A stretch of 64,000 nucleotides of DNA from Roseateles oligotrophus (lineage in GTDB: Bacteria > Pseudomonadota > Gammaproteobacteria > Burkholderiales > Burkholderiaceae_C). Shown here one piece after another: positions 42,629-51,166 of this stretch. The notes beneath the pieces are model-generated. The model saw nothing but the letters and a program-made list of their open reading frames with translations. It ran no database searches and was not told the DNA's origin. The stretch lies in the NCBI RefSeq assembly GCF_025717515.1, contig NZ_JAJIRN010000011.1, positions 124,001-188,000 on the forward strand, written 5' to 3'. A program made the translations under genes and the position numbers. Positions within the stretch are counted from its first letter, which is position 1. Each line of letters begins with the position of its first letter.

Positions 42629-44227
42629 ATGAAAATTGAAGCAAGGGGCGAGCCGGTGCAGCCCGCCGTTCGCCTGTGCGAAATCTCCAAGCGCTTCGGC
42701 GCGGTGCAGGCTAACCGTGAGGTCAGTCTGACCGTGGCGCCCGGCACCGTGCATGGCCTGGTGGGCGAGAACGGCGCCGGCAAAAGCACCTTGATGGCGA
42801 TTCTTTATGGCTATTACCAGGCCGATTCGGGTTATATCGAGGTGGCCGGCCAGCGTGTCGCGATCGGCAATTCGCAGCAAGCGATAGCGCTCGGCATCGG
42901 CATGGTGCATCAGCACTTCATGCTGGTCGATACCTTGAGCTGCCTGGACAACGTGATGCTGGGCGCCGAGCCGGGCTTCTTTTTGCAGAGCGGCGCACGC
43001 AAGGTTCGCGCCAAGCTGCAAACCCTGATGGATGAGACCGGCCTGCATGTGCGGCTGGACGCGCTGGTCGGTGATTTGCCGGTCGGAGAGTTGCAGCGCC
43101 TGGAGATTTTGAAGGCGCTTTACCGCGGCGCGCGGGTGCTGATTCTGGATGAGCCGACGGCGGTGCTGACGCCGCAGGAAACCCTGCAGTTGTTCGAGAC
43201 GCTGCGTCGCTTGCGGGCCGGCGGGGTGACCATTCTGCTGATCACGCACAAGCTCAAAGAGGTGATGGCGCTGTGCGACACCGTCACCGTGATGCGGGCC
43301 GGCCAGATCGTGCAGACCAGCGCAATTGCCGACACCAGTGCCGAAGATCTGGCGCAGGCGATGGTCGGACGCAAGGTCAACTTGGGCCGCAAGGCCGCGC
43401 TGGCTTCGGCCGATCGGACGCAAGTCCGGCTGCAGGCCAGTGAGCTGCGCCTGCGTTCGGCCAATGGGGTGCCGGCGCTGGCCGGCGTCAGCCTGAAGCT
43501 GTGCGCCGGTGAAATCGTCGGCGTGGCCGGGGTGTCGGGCAATGGGCAAAGCGAATTGCTGGAGGTCTTGTCCGGCATGCTGGCGCCCGAGGCCGGGCAG
43601 TTGCAGATCGGCGGCGCCGATTTTGATGCGGCCGGCGGCGCCTGGTTGACGCCGGCGCTGGCGCGTGAGTTGAAACTGGCCCATGTGCCCGAAGACCGCC
43701 ATGCCTGCGCGATGGTGATGAACTTTCCGGCCTGGGAAACCGCCGTGCTGGGCTATCAGAATCTGCCCGGCTATCGCAGCGGGCCGGCCGGGCTGAGCAT
43801 GAACGAGGCGCTGATGCGCGAGCAGACGTCGCAGATGCAAGAGCGTTTTGACGTGCGGCCGCGCGATGTCAATCTGGGCTCGTCCAAATTCTCCGGCGGC
43901 AACCAGCAAAAGCTGGTGCTGGCGCGTGAAATCGGCCAGGCGCCTCGTGTCCTGCTGGTCGGGCAGCCCACTCGTGGCGTTGACATCGGCGCGATCGAGT
44001 TCATTCACAACCAGCTTCGAGCGATGCGCGATGCCGGTTGTGCCGTGCTGCTGGTCAGCAGCGAGTTGGATGAAATTTTGGCCCTGGCGGACCGCGTGAT
44101 CGTGATGAATGCCGGCCGTATCACCGGAGAGTTGGACATCGACGCTTGTGACGAAAAAACCTTGGGTCTGCTGATGGCGGCGCAAGTCGAGACCGCATCC
44201 GATAGCGACAGGAAGGTGGCGACATGA
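42629..44227 (+). CDS. Nucleoside ABC transporter ATP-binding protein (duplicated ATPase)
   Basis: A 532-residue fusion of two ATPase domains. The first has Walker [10 protein letters not shown], signature-like [13 protein letters not shown] and Walker [16 protein letters not shown]. The second has the degenerate P-loop GVSGNGQSE and [13 protein letters not shown] with [12 protein letters not shown], the usual asymmetric pattern of sugar/nucleoside importers (NupA/RbsA type). It starts 36 bases after the binding protein and overlaps the next gene by ATGA. Confidence 0.93.
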   Translation: MKIEARGEPVQPAVRLCEISKRFGAVQANREVSLTVAPGTVHGLVGENGAGKSTLMAILYGYYQADSGYIEVAGQRVAIGNSQQAIALGIGMVHQHFMLVDTLSCLDNVMLGAEPGFFLQSGARKVRAKLQTLMDETGLHVRLDALVGDLPVGELQRLEILKALYRGARVLILDEPTAVLTPQETLQLFETLRRLRAGGVTILLITHKLKEVMALCDTVTVMRAGQIVQTSAIADTSAEDLAQAMVGRKVNLGRKAALASADRTQVRLQASELRLRSANGVPALAGVSLKLCAGEIVGVAGVSGNGQSELLEVLSGMLAPEAGQLQIGGADFDAAGGAWLTPALARELKLAHVPEDRHACAMVMNFPAWETAVLGYQNLPGYRSGPAGLSMNEALMREQTSQMQERFDVRPRDVNLGSSKFSGGNQQKLVLAREIGQAPRVLLVGQPTRGVDIGAIEFIHNQLRAMRDAGCAVLLVSSELDEILALADRVIVMNAGRITGELDIDACDEKTLGLLMAAQVETASDSDRKVAT

Positions 44228-45345
44228 GTGCCCACCAAAGCGCCGCGCTGCCGCGCTGGATCGACGTTGGCCTGTTGCCGCTGTGGAATCTGGCCATTGC
44301 GATGGCCGCCGCAGGCCTGGTTGTGCTGGCGATCGGGCAGAGCCCGCTGCAGGCCTTGACGGTGCTCTTGCAAGGGGCGCTGGGCAATGCGCGCGGCATC
44401 GGCTACACGCTGTATTACACGACCACCTTCATCTTCACCGGCCTGGCCGTGGCGGTGGCTTTTCATGGCGGGCTGTTCAATATCGGCGGTGAGGGTCAGG
44501 CGACGCTGGGCGGCGTGGGCCTGGGCCTGCTGGCGCTGGCCCTGGGGCCGCTGTTGCCGGCGGCCTTGTTGCTGCCGCTGCTGGTCTTGGCCGCCGCCTT
44601 GTTCGGCATGGCCTGGGCCTTGGTGCCGGCAGCCTTGCAGGCCTGGCGCGGCAGCCATGTGGTGATCACGACCATCATGTTCAATTTTCTGGCCAGCAGC
44701 CTGAATGTGTATTTGCTCGTCAACTGGTTGCGGCCCAAGGGCAGCATGTCGGTGGAGAGCGTGGCCTTTGCCGATTCGGCCCGCATGCCTGCGCTGCACG
44801 AGATTGCCGCCAAGTTCGGCCTTGAGCTGCCCTCGTCACCGCTGAACCTGAGCGTTCTGCTGGCGCTGCTGGCCTGCGTCTTTGTGCATTGGTTTTTATG
44901 GAAAAGTGCGGCCGGCTACGCGCTGCGTGCCGTCGGTAGCTCGCCCCGTGCCGCCCATTACGCCGGCATCAAGCCGCGCTGGCAGATCATGATCGCGATG
45001 GGTTTGTCGGGCGCTTTGGCGGGCTTGGTGGCCGTCAATGAAATCTCCGGCGTGCAGGGCAAGTTGACGCTGGACTTCGTCGCCGGTGCCGGCTTCACCG
45101 GCATCGCGGTCGCCTTGATGGGGCGCAACCACCCGGTCGGCATCATCCTGGCCTCGCTGCTCTTCGGCGTGCTGTATCAGGGCGGGGTCGAGGTCTCCTT
45201 CGAGTTGCCCGGCTTCAGCCGCGAGATGGTGGTGACGGCGCAGGGCCTGATCGTCTTGTTTGCCGGCGCGATGGCGACCGTCAGCGCGCCGATGTTTGCG
45301 CGCATCTATGCGGCCTTCAAGCCCAAGGGGGCGATTCATGGATGA
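44224..45345 (+). CDS. Nucleoside ABC transporter permease 1 (NupB-like)
   Basis: A 373-residue inner-membrane permease of the BPD_transp_2 family with about ten helices. It has the family segments FHGGLFNIGGEGQATLGG and KSAAGYALRAVGSSPRAAHYAGI followed by GLSGALAGLVAVNEISG and AGAGFTGIAVALMGRNHPVGI. It is coupled to the ATPase by ATGA and overlaps permease 2 by eight bases. Confidence 0.92.
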   Translation: MSAHQSAALPRWIDVGLLPLWNLAIAMAAAGLVVLAIGQSPLQALTVLLQGALGNARGIGYTLYYTTTFIFTGLAVAVAFHGGLFNIGGEGQATLGGVGLGLLALALGPLLPAALLLPLLVLAAALFGMAWALVPAALQAWRGSHVVITTIMFNFLASSLNVYLLVNWLRPKGSMSVESVAFADSARMPALHEIAAKFGLELPSSPLNLSVLLALLACVFVHWFLWKSAAGYALRAVGSSPRAAHYAGIKPRWQIMIAMGLSGALAGLVAVNEISGVQGKLTLDFVAGAGFTGIAVALMGRNHPVGIILASLLFGVLYQGGVEVSFELPGFSREMVVTAQGLIVLFAGAMATVSAPMFARIYAAFKPKGAIHG

Positions 45346-46327
45346 GATCTTGATCGGTTCGGTGCTGGCCTCGACGCTGCGCGTCAGCACGCCGTTATTG
45401 CTCTGCGCGCTGGCCGGCCTGGTCGCTGAGCGCTCGGGCGTGGTGGACATTGGCCTGGAGGGCAAGATGCTGTTTGCCGCCTTCGCCGCAGCGGCCGCCG
45501 CCAGCATCAGCCATTCGACCGCTTGGGGCATGTTGGCCGCGATTGGCGTGGCCTGCCTGCTGTCCTTGATCCATGGTTTCGCCTGCGTCAGCAACCGCGG
45601 TGATCAGGTGGTGTCCGGGGTGGCAATCAATATGGTGGCGGCCGGCTTGACGGTCGTGTTGGGCATTGCCTGGTTTCAACAGGGCGGGCAGACGCCGCCG
45701 GTGGCCGCCGACGTGCGCCTGACCGGCTTGATCCCGGCCTGGAGCGAGTTGGACGCGGCGGTAGCCGATCTGGGCCCCTGGCTGGGTGCGGTGATAGGCC
45801 ATGGCCTGCTGAGCCACAACAGCCTTGTCTATCTGGCCTTTGCCTTGGTGGCGGGCGTCTGGTTCTTTCTTGAGCGCACCAAGCCGGGCCTGCGCCTGCG
45901 CGCGGTCGGCGAGAACCCGGCGATGGTGGATGCCGCCGGCGTATCCGTGCCTAAATTGCGTTATGCAGCCTTGCTAATCAATGGCTTGCTGTGCGGTTTG
46001 GCTGGCAGCTATCTGGTGCTGGCGCAGAACGCGGCCTTCTCGCCCAATATGACGGCGGGGCGCGGTTATATCGCCTTGGCGGCGATGATTTTCGGCAAGT
46101 GGAAGCCATTGCCGACCCTATTCGCCTGCTTGCTGTTCGGCTTTTTGGACGCGGTCGCGATCCGCATGCAGGGCGCCGTGATGCCGGCGGGTTTGGGCGG
46201 CGGCGAGATTCCGGTGCAGCTGATCCAAGCCTTGCCTTATCTGCTGACCGTCGTTTTGCTGGCCGGCTTTATCGGCCAGGCCTTGGCGCCCAAGGCGCTG
46301 GGCCGGCCCTATGTGAAGGAGCGTTGA
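45338..46327 (+). CDS. Nucleoside ABC transporter permease 2 (NupC-like)
   Basis: A 329-residue inner-membrane permease of the same family. It contains LVAERSGVVDIGLEGKMLFAA, NRGDQVVSGVAINMVAAGLT, TKPGLRLRAVGENPAMVDAAGV and AGRGYIALAAMIFGKWKP. The ATG at 45338 overlaps permease 1 (ATGGATGA), which also fixes it against an upstream in-frame codon inside that gene. It pairs with permease 1 to form the channel. Confidence 0.92.
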   Translation: MDEILIGSVLASTLRVSTPLLLCALAGLVAERSGVVDIGLEGKMLFAAFAAAAAASISHSTAWGMLAAIGVACLLSLIHGFACVSNRGDQVVSGVAINMVAAGLTVVLGIAWFQQGGQTPPVAADVRLTGLIPAWSELDAAVADLGPWLGAVIGHGLLSHNSLVYLAFALVAGVWFFLERTKPGLRLRAVGENPAMVDAAGVSVPKLRYAALLINGLLCGLAGSYLVLAQNAAFSPNMTAGRGYIALAAMIFGKWKPLPTLFACLLFGFLDAVAIRMQGAVMPAGLGGGEIPVQLIQALPYLLTVVLLAGFIGQALAPKALGRPYVKER

Positions 46328-46328
46328 G

Positions 46329-46748
46329 ATGGACCTCAGCGAGGAAGTTCAGGCGAAGATGTTGCAGGCGTCCTTGGGCGCTCGTCAGCATTCCCATTCG
46401 CCCTATTCGGGCTACGCGGTCGGCGCCGCCTTGCTGGACGAGCAGGGCCGCATCCATGTCGGCACGAATATCGAAAACGCCGCCTATCCGCAAGGTTGGT
46501 GCGCCGAAGCCTCGGCCCTGACCGCGATGGTGATGGCCGGCGGCAAGCAGGCTGTCGCCGTGTTGGTGACGGGCCCCGGCCCCGATGTCATCACGCCTTG
46601 CGGCGGTTGCCGGCAAAAGCTGCGCGAGTTCGCCGGCCAGGATCTGCTCATCATTGCCGGCGACCCATCCGGCATTAAACAGCAGTGGACCTTGGGCGAG
46701 CTGCTGCCCTTCAGTTTTGGGCCCGAGCACCTGAGCTCAAAAGCCTAA
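46329..46748 (+). CDS. cdd: Cytidine deaminase
   Basis: A 139-residue zinc enzyme that turns cytidine and deoxycytidine into uridine and deoxyuridine. Catalytic WCAEASAL supplies the first zinc Cys and the Glu; PCGGCRQ supplies the other two Cys. SPYSGYAVGAALLDEQG and GTNIENAAYPQGWCAE are family standards. It is the short homotetrameric type. It starts one base after the permease 2 stop. Confidence 0.95.
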   Translation: MDLSEEVQAKMLQASLGARQHSHSPYSGYAVGAALLDEQGRIHVGTNIENAAYPQGWCAEASALTAMVMAGGKQAVAVLVTGPGPDVITPCGGCRQKLREFAGQDLLIIAGDPSGIKQQWTLGELLPFSFGPEHLSSKA

Positions 46749-46783
46749 GTGGCTGCCCATTCGATTTCCGTGGAGTAAGAGAA

Positions 46784-47638
46784 ATGATTGATAACAAGAC
46801 ACTCAATATCGCCATCGACGCGACCGTCAGCAAGCTCAACGATCTGTTCGGAGCGTCACCCGCCGTGGCCGTGGTTTTGGGCTCCGGCTGGGCCGGTGCG
46901 GTCAGCCTGGTGCAAGACGCCAAGCATCTCTCGTACGCCGAACTGGCGGCCTTTCCTCAGCCCAAGGTCGAGGGCCATGTCAACGAAATCGTCGTCGGCA
47001 CGATTGGCGCGCAGCGCGTCGTGATGCTGCGCGGCCGCGCCCACACCTACGAGAGCGGCGAATGCACTGGCATGGCCGGCGCCCTCCGCAGCCTGAAGCG
47101 CTGGGGTGTGCAAGTGCTCTTGCAAACCAATGCCTCGGGCTCCTTGCGGGCCAATATGGGCCCCGGCAGCCTGATGCTGATCAGCGATCACATCAACGCG
47201 CCGCAGCGCTCGCCGCTGGTGGGCGAGCAGGGCAGCGAGCGCTTTGTCGACATGAGCCATGCCTATGACGCCGAATTGCGCTGCCACGCCAAGAAGGTCG
47301 CGCAGGCGCAAAACCTGATGTTGGGTGAAGGCGTCTACTGCTGGGCGCTGGGCCCGCAGTTTGAAACGCCGGCCGAGATCCGCATGTTTGCCGCCTGGGG
47401 CGCTGACGCCGTCGGCATGAGCACCGTGCCCGAAACCATTCTGGCCCGCCACGCCGGCCTGCGCGTGATGGGCCTGGCCTTGATGACGAATATGGCCGCC
47501 GGCATGTCGGCCGAGGCCTTGACCCATGCCTTGACCTTGCAGCAAGCCGCCCTGTCGGGCGAGCGTGCCGCCAGCTTCCTGGGCGCCGTGGTGGCGGGCT
47601 TGGCCGAGTTGCCTTCTTTGCAGAGTGCGGCGGCATGA
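46784..47638 (+). CDS. Purine-nucleoside phosphorylase (class I trimeric type)
   Basis: A 284-residue enzyme that splits purine nucleosides with phosphate. It has VVLGSGWAGAV, the phosphate-binding LRGRAHTYESG, LLQTNASGSLRANMGPGSLMLISDHIN and GPQFETPAEIRMFAAWGADAVGMSTVPE, which are hallmarks of the PNP/MTAP family (PunA or XapA type) rather than the hexameric DeoD. The ATG at 46784 has GGAGTAAGAG upstream. It overlaps deoC. Confidence 0.93.
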   Translation: MIDNKTLNIAIDATVSKLNDLFGASPAVAVVLGSGWAGAVSLVQDAKHLSYAELAAFPQPKVEGHVNEIVVGTIGAQRVVMLRGRAHTYESGECTGMAGALRSLKRWGVQVLLQTNASGSLRANMGPGSLMLISDHINAPQRSPLVGEQGSERFVDMSHAYDAELRCHAKKVAQAQNLMLGEGVYCWALGPQFETPAEIRMFAAWGADAVGMSTVPETILARHAGLRVMGLALMTNMAAGMSAEALTHALTLQQAALSGERAASFLGAVVAGLAELPSLQSAAA

Positions 47639-48405
47639 TGGACCAGAGTTTGATGCAAAAGGCGGCAAGACAGGCGCTGCAATGCCTGGACCTAACGAGC
47701 CTGAATGACGGTGACACGGCGGCCGACATCGCCGCACTGTGCGCACGCGCCCAGACCCCGTTCGGCCCGGTGGCGGCCGTTTGCGTCTGGCCGCGCTTTG
47801 TTGCCCAGGCGCGCGCCTTGTTGCCCGCCAACATTCGGGTCGCGGCGGTGGCCAACTTCCCCGCCGGTGATCTGGATCTGGCGCGCACCTTGGCCGATGT
47901 GCAAGAGATCGCCACGGCCGGCGGTGACGAGGTCGATGTGGTCTTGCCTTACCGGGCGCTGATGCAGGGCCAGAGCGTTGAATGCGCGGAGTTTTTGGCC
48001 GAGGTGCGGCATGCCACGCGGCCCTTGACGCTCAAGGTCATCATCGAAAGCGGCGAGTTGCTGACGACTGATTTGATCGCACAGGGCGCGCGCCTGGCTT
48101 TGATGGCCGGCGCCGATTTCGTCAAGACCAGCACCGGCAAGACCAAGCTATCGGCGACGCCGAAAGCGGCCACGCTGATCCTGCACGAGATTGCCGTGAG
48201 CGGCTTCGGCTCGGCCGGCTTCAAGGCCTCGGGCGGCATCCGCACGGTGGCCGATGCGCAGGTCTATCTGCAATTGGTCGAAACTCATCTGGGTGCCGCC
48301 GCCATCGGCCCGCAGCGCCTGCGCTTTGGCGCCAGCGCCTTGCTCGGCGACATCGAGGCGGTTTTGTCCGGCTCGCCGGTGGCGGCCGCGGCCGGCGCTT
48401 ACTGA
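47635..48405 (+). CDS. deoC: Deoxyribose-phosphate aldolase
   Basis: A 256-residue class I aldolase that cleaves deoxyribose 5-phosphate to glyceraldehyde 3-phosphate and acetaldehyde. The Schiff-base lysine is Lys164 in DFVKTSTGK, with the second lysine in SAGFKASGGIR and the general acid/base Asp near 101 in GGDEVDVVLPY. The start overlaps the PNP stop (ATGATG; either ATG is possible). Confidence 0.95.
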   Translation: MMDQSLMQKAARQALQCLDLTSLNDGDTAADIAALCARAQTPFGPVAAVCVWPRFVAQARALLPANIRVAAVANFPAGDLDLARTLADVQEIATAGGDEVDVVLPYRALMQGQSVECAEFLAEVRHATRPLTLKVIIESGELLTTDLIAQGARLALMAGADFVKTSTGKTKLSATPKAATLILHEIAVSGFGSAGFKASGGIRTVADAQVYLQLVETHLGAAAIGPQRLRFGASALLGDIEAVLSGSPVAAAAGAY

Positions 48406-48415
48406 CGGGCTGACC

Positions 48416-49735
48416 ATGCTTGCGCAAGAAGTCATCCGCGCCAAGCGCGACGGCGGGGCGCTTTCCGACGCCCAGATCCAGCATTTTGTGCGCGGCCTGG
48501 TCGACGGCAGTTGGAGCGAAGGGCAGGTCGCAGCCTTGGGCATGGCGGTCTTCTTGCGCGGCATGGATAGAGCCGAATGCGTGGCGCTGACCCAGGCGAT
48601 GATGCGCTCCGGCCGCGTGATGAGCTGGCCCGATATGCCGGGCCCGGTCTTGGATAAACACTCCAGCGGCGGCGTCGGTGACAAGGTTTCACTGATGCTG
48701 GCGCCGCTGGTGGCGGCCTGCGGCGGCTATGTGCCGATGATCTCCGGGCGGGGCCTCGGCCATACCGGCGGCACGCGCGACAAGTTTGACGCCATCCCCG
48801 GCTATAGCTGCACGCCGAGCCCCGAGTTGTTGAACCGGGTCGTGCGCGAGGTCGGCTGCGCGGTGATCGGCCAGACCGGCGATCTGGCGCCGGCCGATGG
48901 GCGTTTTTACGCCACCCGTGATGTCACGGCGACGGTCGAAAGCGTGCCCCTGATCACTGCCAGCATCCTGTCCAAAAAGCTCGCCGCCGGCCTGCAAGGC
49001 TTGGCGATGGACGTCAAATGCGGCAACGGTGCCTTTGCCGACACGCCCGAGATGGCGCAGCAATTGGCGGCCAGCATCGTCGAGGTGGCGAATGGCGCGG
49101 GCTTGCCGACGCGCGCCTTGATCACCGATATGAATCAGGTCTTGGGCCGCGAGGTCGGCAATGCCTTGGAGATGCAGGAAGCGATTCGCTATCTGAAGGG
49201 CGAGGGCGCGCGCGATGCGCGTTTGCACGAGGTGACGCTGGCCCTGGGTGCCGAGATGCTGTTGCTGGGCGGCTTGGCGCAAAGTCAGGCCGAGGCGCTG
49301 GCCAAATTGCAGCAGGCGCTCGATAGCGGCGCCGCCGCCGAGCGTTTTGCCCGCATGGTGGCCGGCCTGGGTGGCCCGGTCGATCTGCTGGAGCGCCCGA
49401 ACGCCTATCTGGCCGCTGCGCCCGTCATCGTGCCGGCACCGGCGCTGCAAAGCGGACGTTTGACGGCGATGCAGACCCGCGACATCGGCATTGCCATCGT
49501 CGAGCTGGGGGGCGGGCGCCGCAAGGCCAGCGACAGCATCGACTTCCGCGTTGGCCTGAGCGCGATGCGTGCTTTGGGCGATGAGGTTCGCGCCGGCGAG
49601 CCTTTGGCCTTTGTGCATGCGGCGGATGCAGCGGCGGCACAGCGCGTGGTGGCGCAGCTGCAACAGGTCTGCCACTTGAGCGAAGCCGGCTCGGCCTGGT
49701 CGGCCAAATCAGCAATTCTTGCCCGAGTCGGCTAG
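48416..49735 (+). CDS. deoA: Thymidine phosphorylase
   Basis: A 439-residue pyrimidine-nucleoside phosphorylase. It has DKHSSGGVGDKVSLMLAPLVAACG, the family signature SGRGLGHTGGTRDKFDAIPGY, and GLAMDVKCGNGAFADT. The ATG at 48416 lies ten bases after deoC. It should release thymine or uracil and deoxyribose 1-phosphate, feeding deoC once a phosphopentomutase acts; no deoB is in the window. Last gene of the operon. Confidence 0.95.
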   Translation: MLAQEVIRAKRDGGALSDAQIQHFVRGLVDGSWSEGQVAALGMAVFLRGMDRAECVALTQAMMRSGRVMSWPDMPGPVLDKHSSGGVGDKVSLMLAPLVAACGGYVPMISGRGLGHTGGTRDKFDAIPGYSCTPSPELLNRVVREVGCAVIGQTGDLAPADGRFYATRDVTATVESVPLITASILSKKLAAGLQGLAMDVKCGNGAFADTPEMAQQLAASIVEVANGAGLPTRALITDMNQVLGREVGNALEMQEAIRYLKGEGARDARLHEVTLALGAEMLLLGGLAQSQAEALAKLQQALDSGAAAERFARMVAGLGGPVDLLERPNAYLAAAPVIVPAPALQSGRLTAMQTRDIGIAIVELGGGRRKASDSIDFRVGLSAMRALGDEVRAGEPLAFVHAADAAAAQRVVAQLQQVCHLSEAGSAWSAKSAILARVG

Positions 49736-49789
49736 ACTTCCGGCCCTGCCGAGGCTTTCAAGCCCGGCCCTATTTCGCTTCAAATCCGC

Positions 49790-50518
49790 ATGTCTGACAC
49801 CACACCCGATCCCTCTCCAGAACACAAGCAAGAGCAGGAGCAAGACCCTGTACAGCGGCGCCCGATCAAGAGTTTTGTCGTGCGCGCCGGGCGCATGGGC
49901 TCGGGCCAGGTCAAGGCGCTGGCCGAGTTGGGTCCGAAGTTTGTGTTGCCCTTCAAGGCCGAGCGGCTGAATCCGGCCGAGGTGTTTGGCCGCAAGGCGC
50001 CTGTGGTGTTCGAGATCGGTTTCGGCATGGGTGACGCCACCGCCAAGATTGCGCAGACGCTCGCTGATACCGACTTCATCGGTTGCGAGGTCCATGCGCC
50101 CGGCGTCGGCGCGCTGCTCAAGCACATCGATGAGCGGGGCTTGAACAATATCCGCATCTTCCAGCATGACGCGGTCGATGTGCTGGAGCAGATGATCGCG
50201 CCCGACTCGCTTGATGGCGTGCACATCTTCTTTCCCGACCCCTGGCACAAGGTGCGCCACAACAAGCGCCGCCTGATCCAGGCGCCGTTTGTTGCGCAGT
50301 TGGTCAAGCACATCCGCCCGGGTGGCTATCTGCACTGCGCCACGGACTGGGAACCTTATGCGCAGCAAATGCTGGAAGTTTTGGGGGCCGAGCCGCTGCT
50401 CGAGAACACGGCCGAAGCTTTTGCCCAGACGCCGGCCTACCGTCCGCTGACCAAGTTCGAGAATCGAGGCATCAAGCTCGGCCATGGCGTCTGGGACGTG
50501 GTATTCCGCAGGCGCTAA
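49790..50518 (+). CDS. trmB: tRNA (guanine46-N7)-methyltransferase
   Basis: A 242-residue SAM-dependent enzyme making m7G46 in tRNA. It shows [15 protein letters not shown] (SAM motif), [12 protein letters not shown], the signature [20 protein letters not shown] and [13 protein letters not shown]. An acidic, Gln/Glu-rich tail of about 25 residues precedes the conserved part. It follows deoA by 54 bases and may have its own promoter. Confidence 0.95.
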   Translation: MSDTTPDPSPEHKQEQEQDPVQRRPIKSFVVRAGRMGSGQVKALAELGPKFVLPFKAERLNPAEVFGRKAPVVFEIGFGMGDATAKIAQTLADTDFIGCEVHAPGVGALLKHIDERGLNNIRIFQHDAVDVLEQMIAPDSLDGVHIFFPDPWHKVRHNKRRLIQAPFVAQLVKHIRPGGYLHCATDWEPYAQQMLEVLGAEPLLENTAEAFAQTPAYRPLTKFENRGIKLGHGVWDVVFRRR

Positions 50519-50536
50519 CCGGTATTTTGAGCAGAT

Positions 50537-50562
50537 GCGATGCGGCCGAAAGACCGCATCGC
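50537..50562. terminator. Hairpin between convergent trmB and PEP-CTERM genes
   Basis: GCGATGCGG (50537-50545) pairs perfectly with CCGCATCGC (50554-50562) over an eight-base loop. It lies 18 bases after trmB and 9 bases after the leftward gene stop. T-runs are weak on both strands. Confidence 0.65.
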
Positions 50563-50570
50563 TTGAGCTT

Positions 50571-51131
50571 CTATTTGGCGCGACTCTTGCTGGTCAGCGT
50601 CAAGCCAAACAAGGCCAGCGCCACCAGCCCGAAACTGGCAGGCTCCGGAACCTGGCCGATGATGATTTCGTTGTTGCGGCCCTTGACGTCATTGAATGGA
50701 CCCCAGTTGACGAACTCCAGCGAGTCGGTGTTGCCATCGGTGAGCGCGGTGAACTGCACAGTTGCCAAGCGAACCGAATCACCCTGCAGATTGTCGAGTT
50801 CGCTGTCGGTCAACAAGGACACCGCCGCGAAGTCGAGCAAGCCGGAAACTGCACCATCTTCAACTTCAATCACTTCGCTTGGCAAGCCAAGGTTCACGTC
50901 AAAAAAGACATCAAAGAAGCTCAGCATTGCGCCGTCGTATTTGACATCCAGGTCATAGGCCGAAACGATTTGGGGGCCCAAATTGCTGACGAATACATCC
51001 ACACTGACGTTTTGGCCCGCAGTAAATGCGCCACCGCCCGAAAACAGCATGGCTGCGGCGGATGCCGGTGCCGCAAGCATGCTCAGCGAGCCGGACAGGG
51101 CGGCCAGAATTGACAATTTTGTGAGTCTCAT
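50571..51131 (-). CDS. Cohesin-like domain protein with PEP-CTERM sorting signal
   Basis: A 186-residue exported protein. The signal peptide ends near APASAAA. Residues about 35-150 look like a cohesin fold: VSVDVFVSNLGPQIVSAYDL then DVKYDGAMLSFFDV, and near the end VRLATVQFTAL followed by DGNTDSLEFVN. The C-terminus is a full PEP-CTERM signal, VPEPASFGLVALALFGLTL then the basic SKSRAK. Exosortase would recognise PEP and cleave there; none is in the window. It is the last gene of a four-gene leftward operon and directly follows a dockerin-bearing gene, so a cohesin-dockerin interaction between neighbours is possible. The cohesin call is by pattern and should be checked by structure. Confidence 0.8.
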   Translation of the reverse strand: MRLTKLSILAALSGSLSMLAAPASAAAMLFSGGGAFTAGQNVSVDVFVSNLGPQIVSAYDLDVKYDGAMLSFFDVFFDVNLGLPSEVIEVEDGAVSGLLDFAAVSLLTDSELDNLQGDSVRLATVQFTALTDGNTDSLEFVNWGPFNDVKGRNNEIIIGQVPEPASFGLVALALFGLTLTSKSRAK

Positions 51132-51166
51132 GATGTTCTACCTCTTAGCAATTGAATGGACTGGAA

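Noticed and set aside
41510-44185. An 891-codon open frame on the minus strand across the BMP and ATPase genes
   Set aside because: It is antisense to two clear genes with full motifs. Long antisense frames are expected at this GC content, and its product is His/Gln/Arg-rich with no family features.
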